Origin: Calliopsis andreniformis
Lineage: Eukaryota; Arthropoda; Insecta; Hymenoptera; Andrenidae
NCBI RefSeq assembly: GCF_051401765.1
Contig: NW_027480450.1
Span: forward strand, 4,836,001 to 4,900,000
DNA length: 64,000 nucleotides
Direction: 5' to 3'
The notes below the pieces were generated by a model, which had not been told where the DNA came from, did no database searches, and saw only the letters and a program-made list of their open reading frames with translations. Every line of letters begins with the position of its first letter. Position 1 is the stretch's first letter. The translations under genes and the position numbers were made by a program. Of this stretch, positions 54,091 through 64,000 are shown in pieces.

Positions 54091-55029
54091 AATCCTCAAT
54101 CCTCAATCCTCAATCCTCAATCCTCAATCCTCAATCCTCAATCATCAATCCTCAATCTTCAATACACAAACCTCAATCCTCAATTCTCAATCCTCAATAC
54201 TCAACCATCAATCCTCAATTCTCAATACTCAATAGAATATCCTGAATTCGCAGGATTCAATACTCAAACCTCAATCCTCTACCCTCAGCCCTCAGCCTCC
54301 ATCCTCGATCCTCAATCATCAATCCTCAATCTTCAATCCTCAATCCTCAATACTCAATCCCCAATCCTCAATCATCAATCCTCAATACTCAATCTTCAAT
54401 CCCCAATCCTCTATCCTCAATACTCAATCCTCAATCCTCAATCATCAACCCTCAATCTTCAATACTCAATCCTCAATCCTCAATTCTCAATACTCAATTC
54501 TCAACCATCAATCCTCAATTCTCAATACTCAACAGAATATCCTGAATTCGCAGGATTCAATACTCAAACCTCAATCCTCAACCCTCAGCCCTCATCCTCC
54601 ATCATCGATCCTCAATCCTCAATCCTCAACCTTCAATCCTCAATACTCAATCTTCAATCCTCAATCCTCAATCCTCAATACTCAATCCTCAATCCTCAAC
54701 CCTCAATCCTCAATCCACAATCCCGAATCCTCATTTTTCCATCCTCAATACTCAATCTTCAGTCCTCAATCCTCAATCCTCAATCCTCAATCCTCAATCC
54801 TCAATCATCAATACTCAATCTTCAATACTCAATCCTCAATCCTCAATTCTCAATCCCCAATACTCAACCATCAATCCTCAATTCTCAATACGCAACAGAA
54901 TATCCTGAATTCGCAGGATTCAATACCCAAACCTCAATCCTCAACCCTCAGCCCTCATTCTCCATCCTCGATCCTCAATCCTCAATCCTCAAACTTCAAT
55001 CCTCAATACTCAATCCTCAATCCTCAATC

Positions 55030-58000
55030 CTCAATCCTCAATCCCCAATCCTCAATCTTCAATCCTCAGCAGTCAATCTTCAATCCTCAATCCTCAACCC
55101 TCAATCCTCAATCGTCAATACTCAATCATCAATCCTCAATCTTCAATACTCAACCCTCAATCCTCAATCCTCAATCCTCAATCCCCAATCCTCAATCTTC
55201 AATCCTCAATACTCAATCTTCAATCCTCAATCCTCAATCCTCAATCCTCAATCCTCAATCCTCAATCATCAATCCTCAATCTTCAATACTCAACCCTCAA
55301 TCCTCAATTCTCAATCCTCTATACTCAACCATCAATACTCAATTGTCAATACTCAATAGAATATCCTGATTTCGCAGGATTCAACCGTCAAACCTCAGTC
55401 CTCAACCCTCAGCCCTCATCCTCCATCCTCGATCCTCAATCCTCAATCCTCAACCTTCAATCCTCAATACTCAATCTTCAATCCTCAATCCTCAATCCAC
55501 AATCCTCAATCCTCAATCCTCTATCCTCAATCCTCAATCCTCAATCCTCAATCCCCAATCCTCAATCTTCAATCCTCAATACTCAATCTTCAATCCTCAA
55601 TCCTCAACCCTCCACCCTCGATCCTCAATCCTCAATCCTCAACCTTCAATCCTCAATACTCAATCTTCAATCCTCAATCCTCAATCCTCAATCCTCAATC
55701 CTCAATCCTCAATCCTCAATCCTCAATCCTCAATCCCCAATCCTCAATCTTCAATCCTCAGCAGTCAATCTTCAATCCTCAATCCTCAATCCTCAATCCT
55801 CAATCCTCAATCCTCAATCATCAATCCTCAACCTTCAATCATCAATATTCAATCGTCAGTCCTCAATCCTCAATCCTCAATCCTTAATCCTCAATCTTCA
55901 ATCCTCAATCCCCAGTCCTCAATCTTCAATCCTCAATCCTCAATCCACAATTCTCAATCCCCAATCCTCAGTCCTCAGTCCTCAAACCTCAATCCTCAAT
56001 CCTCAATCCTCAATCCTCAATCCTCAGACCTCAGTCCTCAAACCACAATCCTCAACCCTCAGACCACATCCTCAATCCTCAATCCTCAATCCTCAATCCT
56101 CAATCTTCAATCCTCAATACTCAATCTTCAATCCTCAATCCTCAGTCCTCAAACCTCAATTCTGAATCCTCAATACTCAATCTTCAACCCTCAATCCTCA
56201 GTCCTCAATACTCAACCATCAATCCTCAATCCTCAATACTCAATAGAATATCCTGAATTCTCAGGATTCAATACTCAAACATCAATCCTCAACCCTCGGC
56301 CCTCATCCTCCATCCTCAACCCTCTATCCTCAATCCTCAACCTTCAATCCTCAATACTCAATCTTCAATCCTCAGTCCTTAATACTTAATCCTCAATCCT
56401 CAATCCTCAGTCATCAATACTCAATCTTCAATACTGAATCCTCAATCCTCAATCCTCAATCCTCAATCCTCAATCCTTAATCCCCAATCCTCAATCCTTA
56501 ATCCTCAATCCTCAAACCTCAATCCTCAACCGTCAGTCCTCGTCCTCAATCCTCAACCCTCAATCCTCAATCCTCAATCTTCAATCATGAATACTCAATC
56601 TTCAATCCCCATTCCTGAATACTCAATCCGCAATCGTCAATCCTCAATCCCCAATCCTCAATCTTCAATCCTCAATCCTCAATCCTCAATCCTCAATCCT
56701 CAATCTTCAATCCTCAATCCTCAACATCTCAATACTCAATCCTCAAACCTCAATCCTCAGTCCTCAAACCTGAATCCCGAATCCTCAATCCTGAATCCTC
56801 AATCTTCAGCCCTCAGTCCTCAACAATCAATTGTCAATCCTCAATCCTCCATAGAGTATCCTCAATTCACAGTTTTCAATACTCAATCCCAATTCTTCAT
56901 TATTCAAATCTCAATACACAAACATCAATTCTCATCACTCAACCCTCAACACTCAGTCCTCAATCTTCAATCCTCAATCCTCAATCCTCAATCTTCAATC
57001 CTCAATACGCAACCTTCAATCATCAATCCTCAATCCTCAATCCTCAACACTCAATTCTCAATCCTCAATCCTCAATCCTCAATCCCCAATCCTCAATCTT
57101 CAATCCTCAGCAGTCAATCTTCAATCCTCAATCCTCAACCCTCAATCCTCAATCCTCAATCCTCAATCATCAATCCTCAATCTTCAATACTCAACCCTCA
57201 ATCCTCAATCATCAATCCTCAATCTTCAATACTCAATCCTCAATCCTCAATTCTCAATCCTCAATACTCAACCATCAATCCTCAATTCTCAATACTCAAC
57301 AGAATATCCTGAATTCCCAGGATTCAACACTCAAACCTCAATCCTCAACCCTCAGCCCTCATCCTCCATCCTCGATCCTCAATCCTCAATCCTCAACCTT
57401 CAATCCTCAATACTCAATCTTCACTCCTCAATCCTCAATCCTCAATCCTCAATCCTCAATCCTCAATCCTCAATCATCAATACTCAATCTTCAATACTCA
57501 ATCCTCAATCCTCAATCCACAATTTTCAATCCTCAATGCTCAATCTTCATACCTCTATCCTCAGTCCTCAATCCTCAGTTCTGTATCCTCAATCCTGAAT
57601 CCTCATCCTTCAGCCCTCAGTCCTCAACAATCAGTTGTCAACGCTCAATCCTCAATAGAATATCCTCAATTCACAGTTTTCAATACTGAATACTCAATCT
57701 GCAATCTTCAAACGTCTATCCACAAACATCAATTCTCATCACTCAGCCCTCAGCACTCAGTCCTCAATGTTCAATACTCAATCCTCAACCCTCAATCTTC
57801 AACCCTCAATAATGAATCTTCAATCCTCAGTACCAAATCCTCAATCTTCAATCCTCAATCCGCAATCCACAATCCTCAATCCCCAATTCTCAATCTTCAA
57901 TCCTCAATACTCAATCTTCAATCCTCAATCCTCAATCCTCAATCATCAATCCTCAATCTTCAATACACAATCCTCAATCCTCAATTCTCAATCCTCAATA

Positions 58001-58890
58001 CTCAACCATCAATCCTCAATTCTCTATACGCAACAGAATATCCTGAATTCGCAGGATTCAATACTCAAACCTCAATCCTCGACCCTCAGCCCTCATCCTC
58101 CATCCTCGATACTCAATCCTCAATCCTCAACCTTCAATCCTCTAGACTCAATCTTCAATCTTCAATACTCAATCCTCAACCCTCAATCTTCAACCCTCAA
58201 TAACGAACCTTCAATCCTCAGTCCCAAATCCTCAATCTTCAATCCTCAATCCGCAATCCTCCATCCTCAATCCCCAATTCTCAATCTTCAATCCTCAATA
58301 CTCAATCTTCAATCCTCAATCCTCAATCCTCAATCCTCAATCCTCAATCCTCAATCCTCAATCATCAATCCTCAATCTTCAATACTCAACCCTCAATCCT
58401 CAATTCTCAATCCTCTATACTCAACCATCAATCCTCAATTGTCAATACTCAATAGAATATCCTGAATTCGCAGGATTCAACCGTCAAACCTCAGTCCTCA
58501 ACCCTCAGCCCTCATCCTCCATCCTCGATCCTCAATCCTCAATCCTCAACCTTCAATCCTCAATACTCAATCTTCAATCCTCAATCCTAAATCCTCAATC
58601 CTCAATCCTCAATCCTCTATCCTCAATCCTCAATCCTCAATCCTCAATCCCCAATCCTCAATCTTCAATCCTCAATACTCAATCTTCAATCCTCAATCCT
58701 CAACCCACCACCCTCGATCCTCAATCCTCAATCCTCAACCTTCAATCCTCAATACTCAATCTTCAATCCTCAATCCTCAATCCTCAATCCTCAATCCTCA
58801 ATCCTCAATCCTCAATCCTCAATCCTCCATCCCCAATCCTCAATCTTCAATCCTCAGCAGTCAATCTTCAATCCTCAATCCTCAATCCTC
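55030..58890 (+). repeat. 4165-bp tandem duplication, copy 1
   Basis: Matches 59195-63050 at offset 4165-4166. Landmarks: CAGCAGTC at 55068/59233, AATAGAATATCCTG at 55355/59521, ATGAATACTC at 56587/60753, and AATGTTCAATACTC at 57767/61932. A few differences are visible, for example AACATCTCAATACTC near 56723 against plain heptamer, and CCTGATTTCG versus CCTGAATTCG forms between X copies. Confidence 0.85.
56250..56267. repeat. X-block inverted repeat, perfect form
   Basis: Perfect arms around ATTC in copy 1 of the 4165-bp duplication. Most X blocks nearby carry GCAGGAT, which shortens the stem to ATCCTG/CAGGAT. Confidence 0.75.
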
Positions 58891-59194
58891 AATCCTCAAT
58901 CCACCACCCTCGATCCTCAATCCTCAATCCTCAACCTTCAATCCTCAATACTCAATCTTCAATCCTCAATCCTCAATCCTCAATCCTCAATCCTCAATCC
59001 TCAATCCTCAATCCTCAATCCTCAATCCCCAATCCTCAATCTTCAATCCTCAAAACTCAATCTTCAATCCTCAATCCTCAATCCTCCACCCTCGATCCTC
59101 AATCCTCAATCCTCAACCTTCAATCCTCAATACTCAATCTTCAATCCTCAATCCTCAATCCTCAATCCTCAATCCTCAATCCTCAATCCTCAAT

Positions 59195-62100
59195 CCTCAA
59201 TCCTCAATCCCCAATCCTCAATCTTCAATCCTCAGCAGTCAATCTTCAATCCTCAATCCTCAACCCTCAATCCTCAATCCTCAATCCTCAATCATCAATC
59301 CTCAATCTTCAATACTCAACCCTCAATCCTCAATCCTCAATCCTCAATCCCCAATCCTCAATCTTCAATCCTCAATACTCAATCTTCAATCCTCAATCCT
59401 CAATCCTCAATCCTCAATCCTCAATCCTCAATCATCAATCCTCAATCTTCAATACTCAACCCTCAATCCTCAATTCTCAATCCTCTATACTCAACCATCA
59501 ATCCTCAATTGTCAATACTCAATAGAATATCCTGATTTCGCAGGATTCAACCGTCAAACCTCAGTCCTCAACCCTCAGCCCTCATCCTCCATCCTCGATC
59601 CTCAATCCTCAATCCTCAACCTTCAATCCTCAATACTCAATCTTCAATCCTCAATCCTCAATCCTCAATCCTCAATCCTCAATCCTCTATCCTCAATCCT
59701 CAATCCTCAATCCTCAATCCCCAATCCTCAATCTTCAATCCTCAATACTCAATCTTCGATCCTCAATCCTCAACCCTCCACCCTCGATCCTCAATCCTCA
59801 ATCCTCAACCTTCAATCCTCAATACTCAATCTTCAATCCTCAATCCTCAATCCTCAATCCTCAATCCTCAATCCTCAATCCTCAATCCTCAATCCTCAAT
59901 CCCCAATCCTCAATCTTCAATCCTCAGCAGTCAATCTTCAATCCTCAATCCTCAATCCTCAATCCTCAATCCTCAATCCTCAATCATCAATCCTCAACCT
60001 TCAATCATCAATATTCAATCGTCAGTCCTCAATCCTCAATCCTCAATCCTTAATCCTCAATCTTCAATCCTCAATCCCCAGTCCTCAATCTTCAATCCTC
60101 AATCCTCAATCCACAATTCTCAATCCTCAATCCTCAGTCCTCAGTCCTCAAACCTCAATCCTCAATCCTCAATCCTCAATCCTCAATCCTCAGACCTCAG
60201 TCCTCAAACCTCAATCCTCAACCCTCAGACCACATCCTCAATCCTCAATCCTCAATCCTCAATCCTCAATCTTCAATCCTCAATACTCAATCTTCAATCC
60301 TCAATCCTCAGTCCTCAAACCTCAATTCTGAATCCTCAATACTCAATCTTCAACCCTCAATCCTCAGTCCTCAATACTCAACCATCAATCCTCAATCCTC
60401 AATACTCAATAGAATATCCTGAATTCTCAGGATTCAATACTCAAACATCAATCCTCAACCCTCGGCCCTCATCCTCCATCCTCAACCCTCTATCCTCAAT
60501 CCTCAATCTTCAATCCTCAATACTCAATCTTCAATCCTCAGTCCTTAATACTTAATCCTCAATCCTCAATCCTCAGTCATCAATACTCAATCTTCAATAC
60601 TGAATCCTCAATCCTCAATCCTCAATCCTCAATCCTCAATCCTTAATCCCCAATCCTCAATCCTTAATCCTCAATCCTCAAACCTCAATCCTCAACCGTC
60701 AGTCCTCGTCCTCAATCCTCAACCCTCAATCCTCAATCCTCAATCTTCAATCATGAATACTCAATCTTCAATCCCCATTCCTGAATACTCAATCCGCAAT
60801 CGTCAATCCTCAATCCCCAATCCTCAATCTTCAATCCTCAATCCTCAATCCTCAATCCTCAATCCTCAATCTTCAATCCTCAATCCTCAATCCTCAATAC
60901 TCAATCCTCAACCCTCAATCCTCAGTCCTCAAACCTGAATCCCGAATCCTCAATCCTGAATCCTCAATCTTCAGCCCTCAGTCCTCAACAATCAATTGTC
61001 AATCCTCAATCCTCCATAGAGTATCCTCAATTCACAGTTTTCAATACTCAATCCCAATTCTTCATTATTCAAATCTCAATACACAAACATCAATTCTCAT
61101 CACTCAACCCTCAACACTCAGTCCTCAATCTTCAATCCTCAATCCTCAATCCTCAATCTTCAATCCTCAATACTCAACCTTCAATCATCAATCCTCAATC
61201 CTCAATCCTCAACACTCAATTCTCAATCCTCAATCCTCAATCCTCAATCCCCAATCCTCAATCTTCAATCCTCAGCAGTCAATCTTCAATCCTCAATCCT
61301 CAACCCTCAATCCTCAATCCTCAATCCTCAATCATCAATCCTCAATCTTCAATACTCAACCCTCAATCCTCAATCATCAATCCTCAATCTTCAATACTCA
61401 ATCCTCAATCCTCAATTCTCAATCCTCAATACTCAACCATCAATCCTCAATTCTCAATACTCAACAGAATATTCTGAATTCCCAGGATTCAACACTCAAA
61501 CCTCAATCCTCAACCCTCAGCCCTCATCCTCCATCCTCGATCCTCAATCCTCAATCCTCAACCTTCAATCCTCAATACTCAATCTTCACTCCTCAATCCT
61601 CAATCCTCAATCCTCAATCCTCAATCCTCAATCCTCAATCATCAATACTCAATCTTCAATACTCAATCCTCAATCCTCAATCCACAATTTTCAATCCTCA
61701 ATGCTCAATCTTCATACCTCTATCCTCAGTCCTCAATCCTCAGTTCTGTATCCTCAATCCTGAATCCTCATCCTTCAGCCCTCAGTCCTCAACAATCAGT
61801 TGTCAACGCTCAATCCTCAATAGAATATCCTCAATTCACAGTTTTCAATACTGAATACTCAATCTGCAATCTTCAAACCTCTATCCACAAACGTCAATTC
61901 TCATCACTCAGCCCTCAGCACTCAGTCCTCAATGTTCAATACTCAATCCTCAACCCTCAATCTTCAACCCTCAATAATGAATCTTCAATCCTCAGTACCA
62001 AATCCTCAATCTTCAATCCTCAATCCGCAATCCACAATCCTCAATCCCCAATTCTCAATCTTCAATCCTCAATACTCAATCTTCAATCCTCAATCCTCAA

Positions 62101-63050
62101 TCCTCAATCATCAATCCTCAATCTTCAATACACAATCCTCAATCCTCAATTCTCAATCCTCAATCCTCAACCATCAATCCTCAATTCTCTATACGCAACA
62201 GAATATCCTGAATTCGCAGGATTCAATACTCAAACCTCAATCCTCGACCCTCAGCCCTAATCCTCCATCCTCGATACTCAATCCTCAATCCTCAACCTTC
62301 AATCCTCTAGACTCAATCTTCAATCTTCAATACTCAATCCTCAACCCTCAATCTTCAACCCTCAATAATGAACCTTCAATCCTCACTCCCAAATCCTCAA
62401 TCTTCAATCCTCAATCCGCAATCCTCCATCCTCAATCCCCAATTCTCAATCTTCAATCCTCAATACTCAATCTTCAATCCTCAATCCTCAATCCTCAATC
62501 CTCAATACTCAATCCTCAATCATCAATCCTCAATCTTCAATACTCAACCCTCAATCCTCAATTCTCAATCCTCTATACTCAACCATCAATCCTCAATTGT
62601 CAATACTCAATAGAATATCCTGAATTCGCAGGATTCAACCGTCAAACCTCAGTCCTCAACCCTCAGCCCTCATCCTCCATCCTCGATCCTCAATCCTCAA
62701 TCCTCAACCTTCAATCCTCAATACTCAATCTTCAATCCTCAATCCTAAATCCTCAATCCTCAATCCTCAATCCTCTATCCTCAATCCTCAATCCTCAATC
62801 CTCAATCCCCAATCCTCAATCTTCAATCCTCAATACTCAATCTTCAATCCTCAATCCTCAATCCACCACCCTCGATCCTCAATCCTCAATCCTCAACCTT
62901 CAATCCTCAATACTCAATCTTCAATCCTCAATCCTCAATCCTCAATCCTCAATCCTCAATCCTCAATCCTCAATCCTCAATCCTCAATCCCCAATCCTCA
63001 ATCTTCAATCCTCAGCAGTCAATCTTCAATCCTCAATCCTCAATCCTCAA
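59195..63050 (+). repeat. 4165-bp tandem duplication, copy 2
   Basis: Second head-to-tail copy. The matched length nearly equals the offset, so it is a simple tandem event. The copies part near 58890/63050, where copy 1 goes to CCACCACCCTCG and copy 2 to CATCGATCCTCAACC. Confidence 0.85.
60416..60433. repeat. X-block inverted repeat, perfect form
   Basis: Counterpart of 56250-56267 in copy 2, offset 4166. Confidence 0.75.
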
Positions 63051-63074
63051 TCCTCAATCCTCAATCCTCAATCA

Positions 63075-64000
63075 TCGATCCTCAACCTTCAATCATCAAT
63101 ATTCAATCGTCAGTACTCAATCCTCAATCCTCAATCCTTAATCCTCAATCTTCAATCCTCAATCCCCAGTCCTCAATCTTCAATCCTCAATCCTCAATCC
63201 ACAATTCTCAATCCTCAATCCCCAGTCCTCAGTCCTCAAACCTCAATCCTCAATCCTCAATCCTCAATCCTCAATCCTCAGACCTCAGTCCTCAAACCTC
63301 AATCCTCAACCCTCAGACCACATCCTCAATCCTCAATCCTCAATCCTCAATCCTCAATCTTCAATCCTCAATACTCAATCTTCAATCCTCAATCCTCAGT
63401 CCTCAAACCTCAATTCTGAATCCTCAATACTCAATCTTCAACCCTCAATCCTCAGTCCTCAATACTCAACCATCAATCCTCAATTCTCAATACTCAATAG
63501 AATATCCTGAATTCTCAGGATTCAATACTCAAACATCAATCCTCAACCCTCGGCCCTCATCCTCCATCCTCAACCCTCTATCCTCAATCCTCAATCTTCA
63601 ATCCTCAATACTCAATCTTCAATCCTCAGTCCTTAATACTTAATCCTCAATCCTCAATCCTCAGTCATCAATACTCAATCTTCAATACTGAATCCTCAAT
63701 CCTCAATCCTCAATCCTCAATCCTCAATCCTTAGTCCCCAATCCTCAATCCTTAATCCTCAATCCTCAAACCTCAATCCTCAACCGTCAGTCCTCGTCCT
63801 CAATCCTCAACCCTCAATACTCAATCCTCAATCTTCAATCATCAATACTCAATCTTCAATCCTCATTCCTGAATACTGAATCCTCAATCGTCAATCCTCA
63901 ATCCCCAATCCTCAATCTTCAATCCTCAATCCTTAATCCTCAATCTTCAATCCTCAATCCCCAGTCCTCAATCTTCAATCTTCAATCCTCAATCCTCAAT
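63075..64000 (+). repeat. Partial third copy at window end
   Basis: From the CTCAACCTTCAATCATC word at about 63080 the sequence follows 59996-60910 and 55830-56750 at offsets near 3085 and 7250. It retains the perfect X palindrome at 63504-63521 and CTCAACCGTCAG at 63779. It runs off the window. Confidence 0.75.
63504..63521. repeat. X-block inverted repeat, perfect form
   Basis: Counterpart in the partial third copy, offset 3088 from 60416. Confidence 0.75.

Larger units (their letters stand above)
1..64000. repeat. Heptamer satellite array, (TCAATCC)n
   Basis: The entire window reads as degenerate tandem copies of TCAATCC (roughly nine thousand units at 7 bp each). Most departures are single substitutions: TTCAATC, CTCAATA, CTCAGTC, CTCAACC, CTCATTC, CTGAATC, CTCGATC. 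Occasional 6-bp units such as CTCATC or CTCGTC shift the register by one base. The + strand is nearly free of G. No non-repeat DNA longer than a few monomers was seen, and the array continues past both window ends. There is no sign of transcription signals, RNA genes or mobile elements. It is most likely non-coding satellite DNA; its host and chromosomal position are unknown. Confidence 0.97.

Noticed and set aside
25914..62230. Operator or terminator hairpins at X blocks
   Set aside because: The inverted repeat has a stem of only 6-7 bp, lacks a T-tract and has no adjacent gene, so I list it as a repeat and not as a regulatory site.
1..64000. CRISPR array
   Set aside because: There are no constant repeats of about 25-40 bp alternating with unique spacers; all intervals consist of the same 7-bp unit, and no cas genes are present.
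1..64000. Telomeric repeat
   Set aside because: The G-rich strand (ATTGAGG per unit) resembles a telomere in length and skew, but it is not a telomere sequence I know, it is highly degenerate, and it has kilobase higher-order structure. Telomerase products are more uniform.
1..64000. Cyanobacterial-type heptamer repeats (STRR)
   Set aside because: Those are heptamers too, but the tracts known to me are short and lie between genes. Nothing here fixes a bacterial host; kept only as an alternative.

Overview
The whole 64 kb window is one uninterrupted tandem array of a degenerate 7-bp monomer, TCAATCC on the + strand (GGATTGA on the - strand). I find no gene, RNA gene, transposon, CRISPR array, replication origin or non-repeat flank. 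The array runs off both ends, so its true length and borders are not visible. The consensus unit has no G, so the + strand is strongly C-rich and G-poor throughout; the few G bases come from monomer variants such as CTCAGTC, CTGAATC and CTCGATC.

Many long + strand open frames exist (the longest is 835 codons, 48882-51389), but they follow from the repeat. Seven is not a multiple of three, so all three + frames of the array read the same seven-residue peptide, SILNPQS, and none meets a stop in consensus sequence. On the - strand every frame meets TGA once per 21 bases. Starts and stops exist only where a monomer is mutated. I therefore list no CDS.

Above the 7-bp level the array is layered. 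(1) A three-monomer word (CTCAATA, CTCAATC, TTCAATC) recurs in most of it. (2) Two recognisable variant blocks serve as landmarks. Block Y (about 145 bp; contains CAATCAGTTGTC and TCACAGTTTTC) occurs in about 36 places. Block X (contains GAATATCCTGAATTC, usually followed by GCAGGATTC) is mostly in the right two-thirds and includes a short inverted repeat. (3) X blocks lie about 195 bp or 355-390 bp apart. (4) Segments of 0.5-4 kb are copied with offsets that can be read directly: 6463, 3924, 3846, 4977/6967, 1113, 2553, 7192, 13855, 2733, 2343, 11084 and 4165 bp.

Layout. 1-20 kb is a left domain rich in Y blocks, with an X-like block whose palindrome is broken (CTCATGG). 20-24 kb is the most divergent stretch, a junction between two subfamilies. 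24.1-29.2 kb is a 2553-bp tandem duplication with no difference that I saw. 29-55 kb is a mosaic of X and Y blocks shuffled by segmental copying, with the longest perfect runs (13 units at 33946-34036). 55-63 kb is a tandem duplication of about 4165 bp, with a partial third copy reaching the window end.

Host: not assignable from this sequence. An array this long suggests eukaryotic satellite heterochromatin. Heptamer satellites are known in the Drosophila virilis group, and shorter heptamer tracts are known in bacteria such as filamentous cyanobacteria, so neither domain is excluded. The informative content is how the array evolved (nested unequal exchange or segmental amplification), not gene function.
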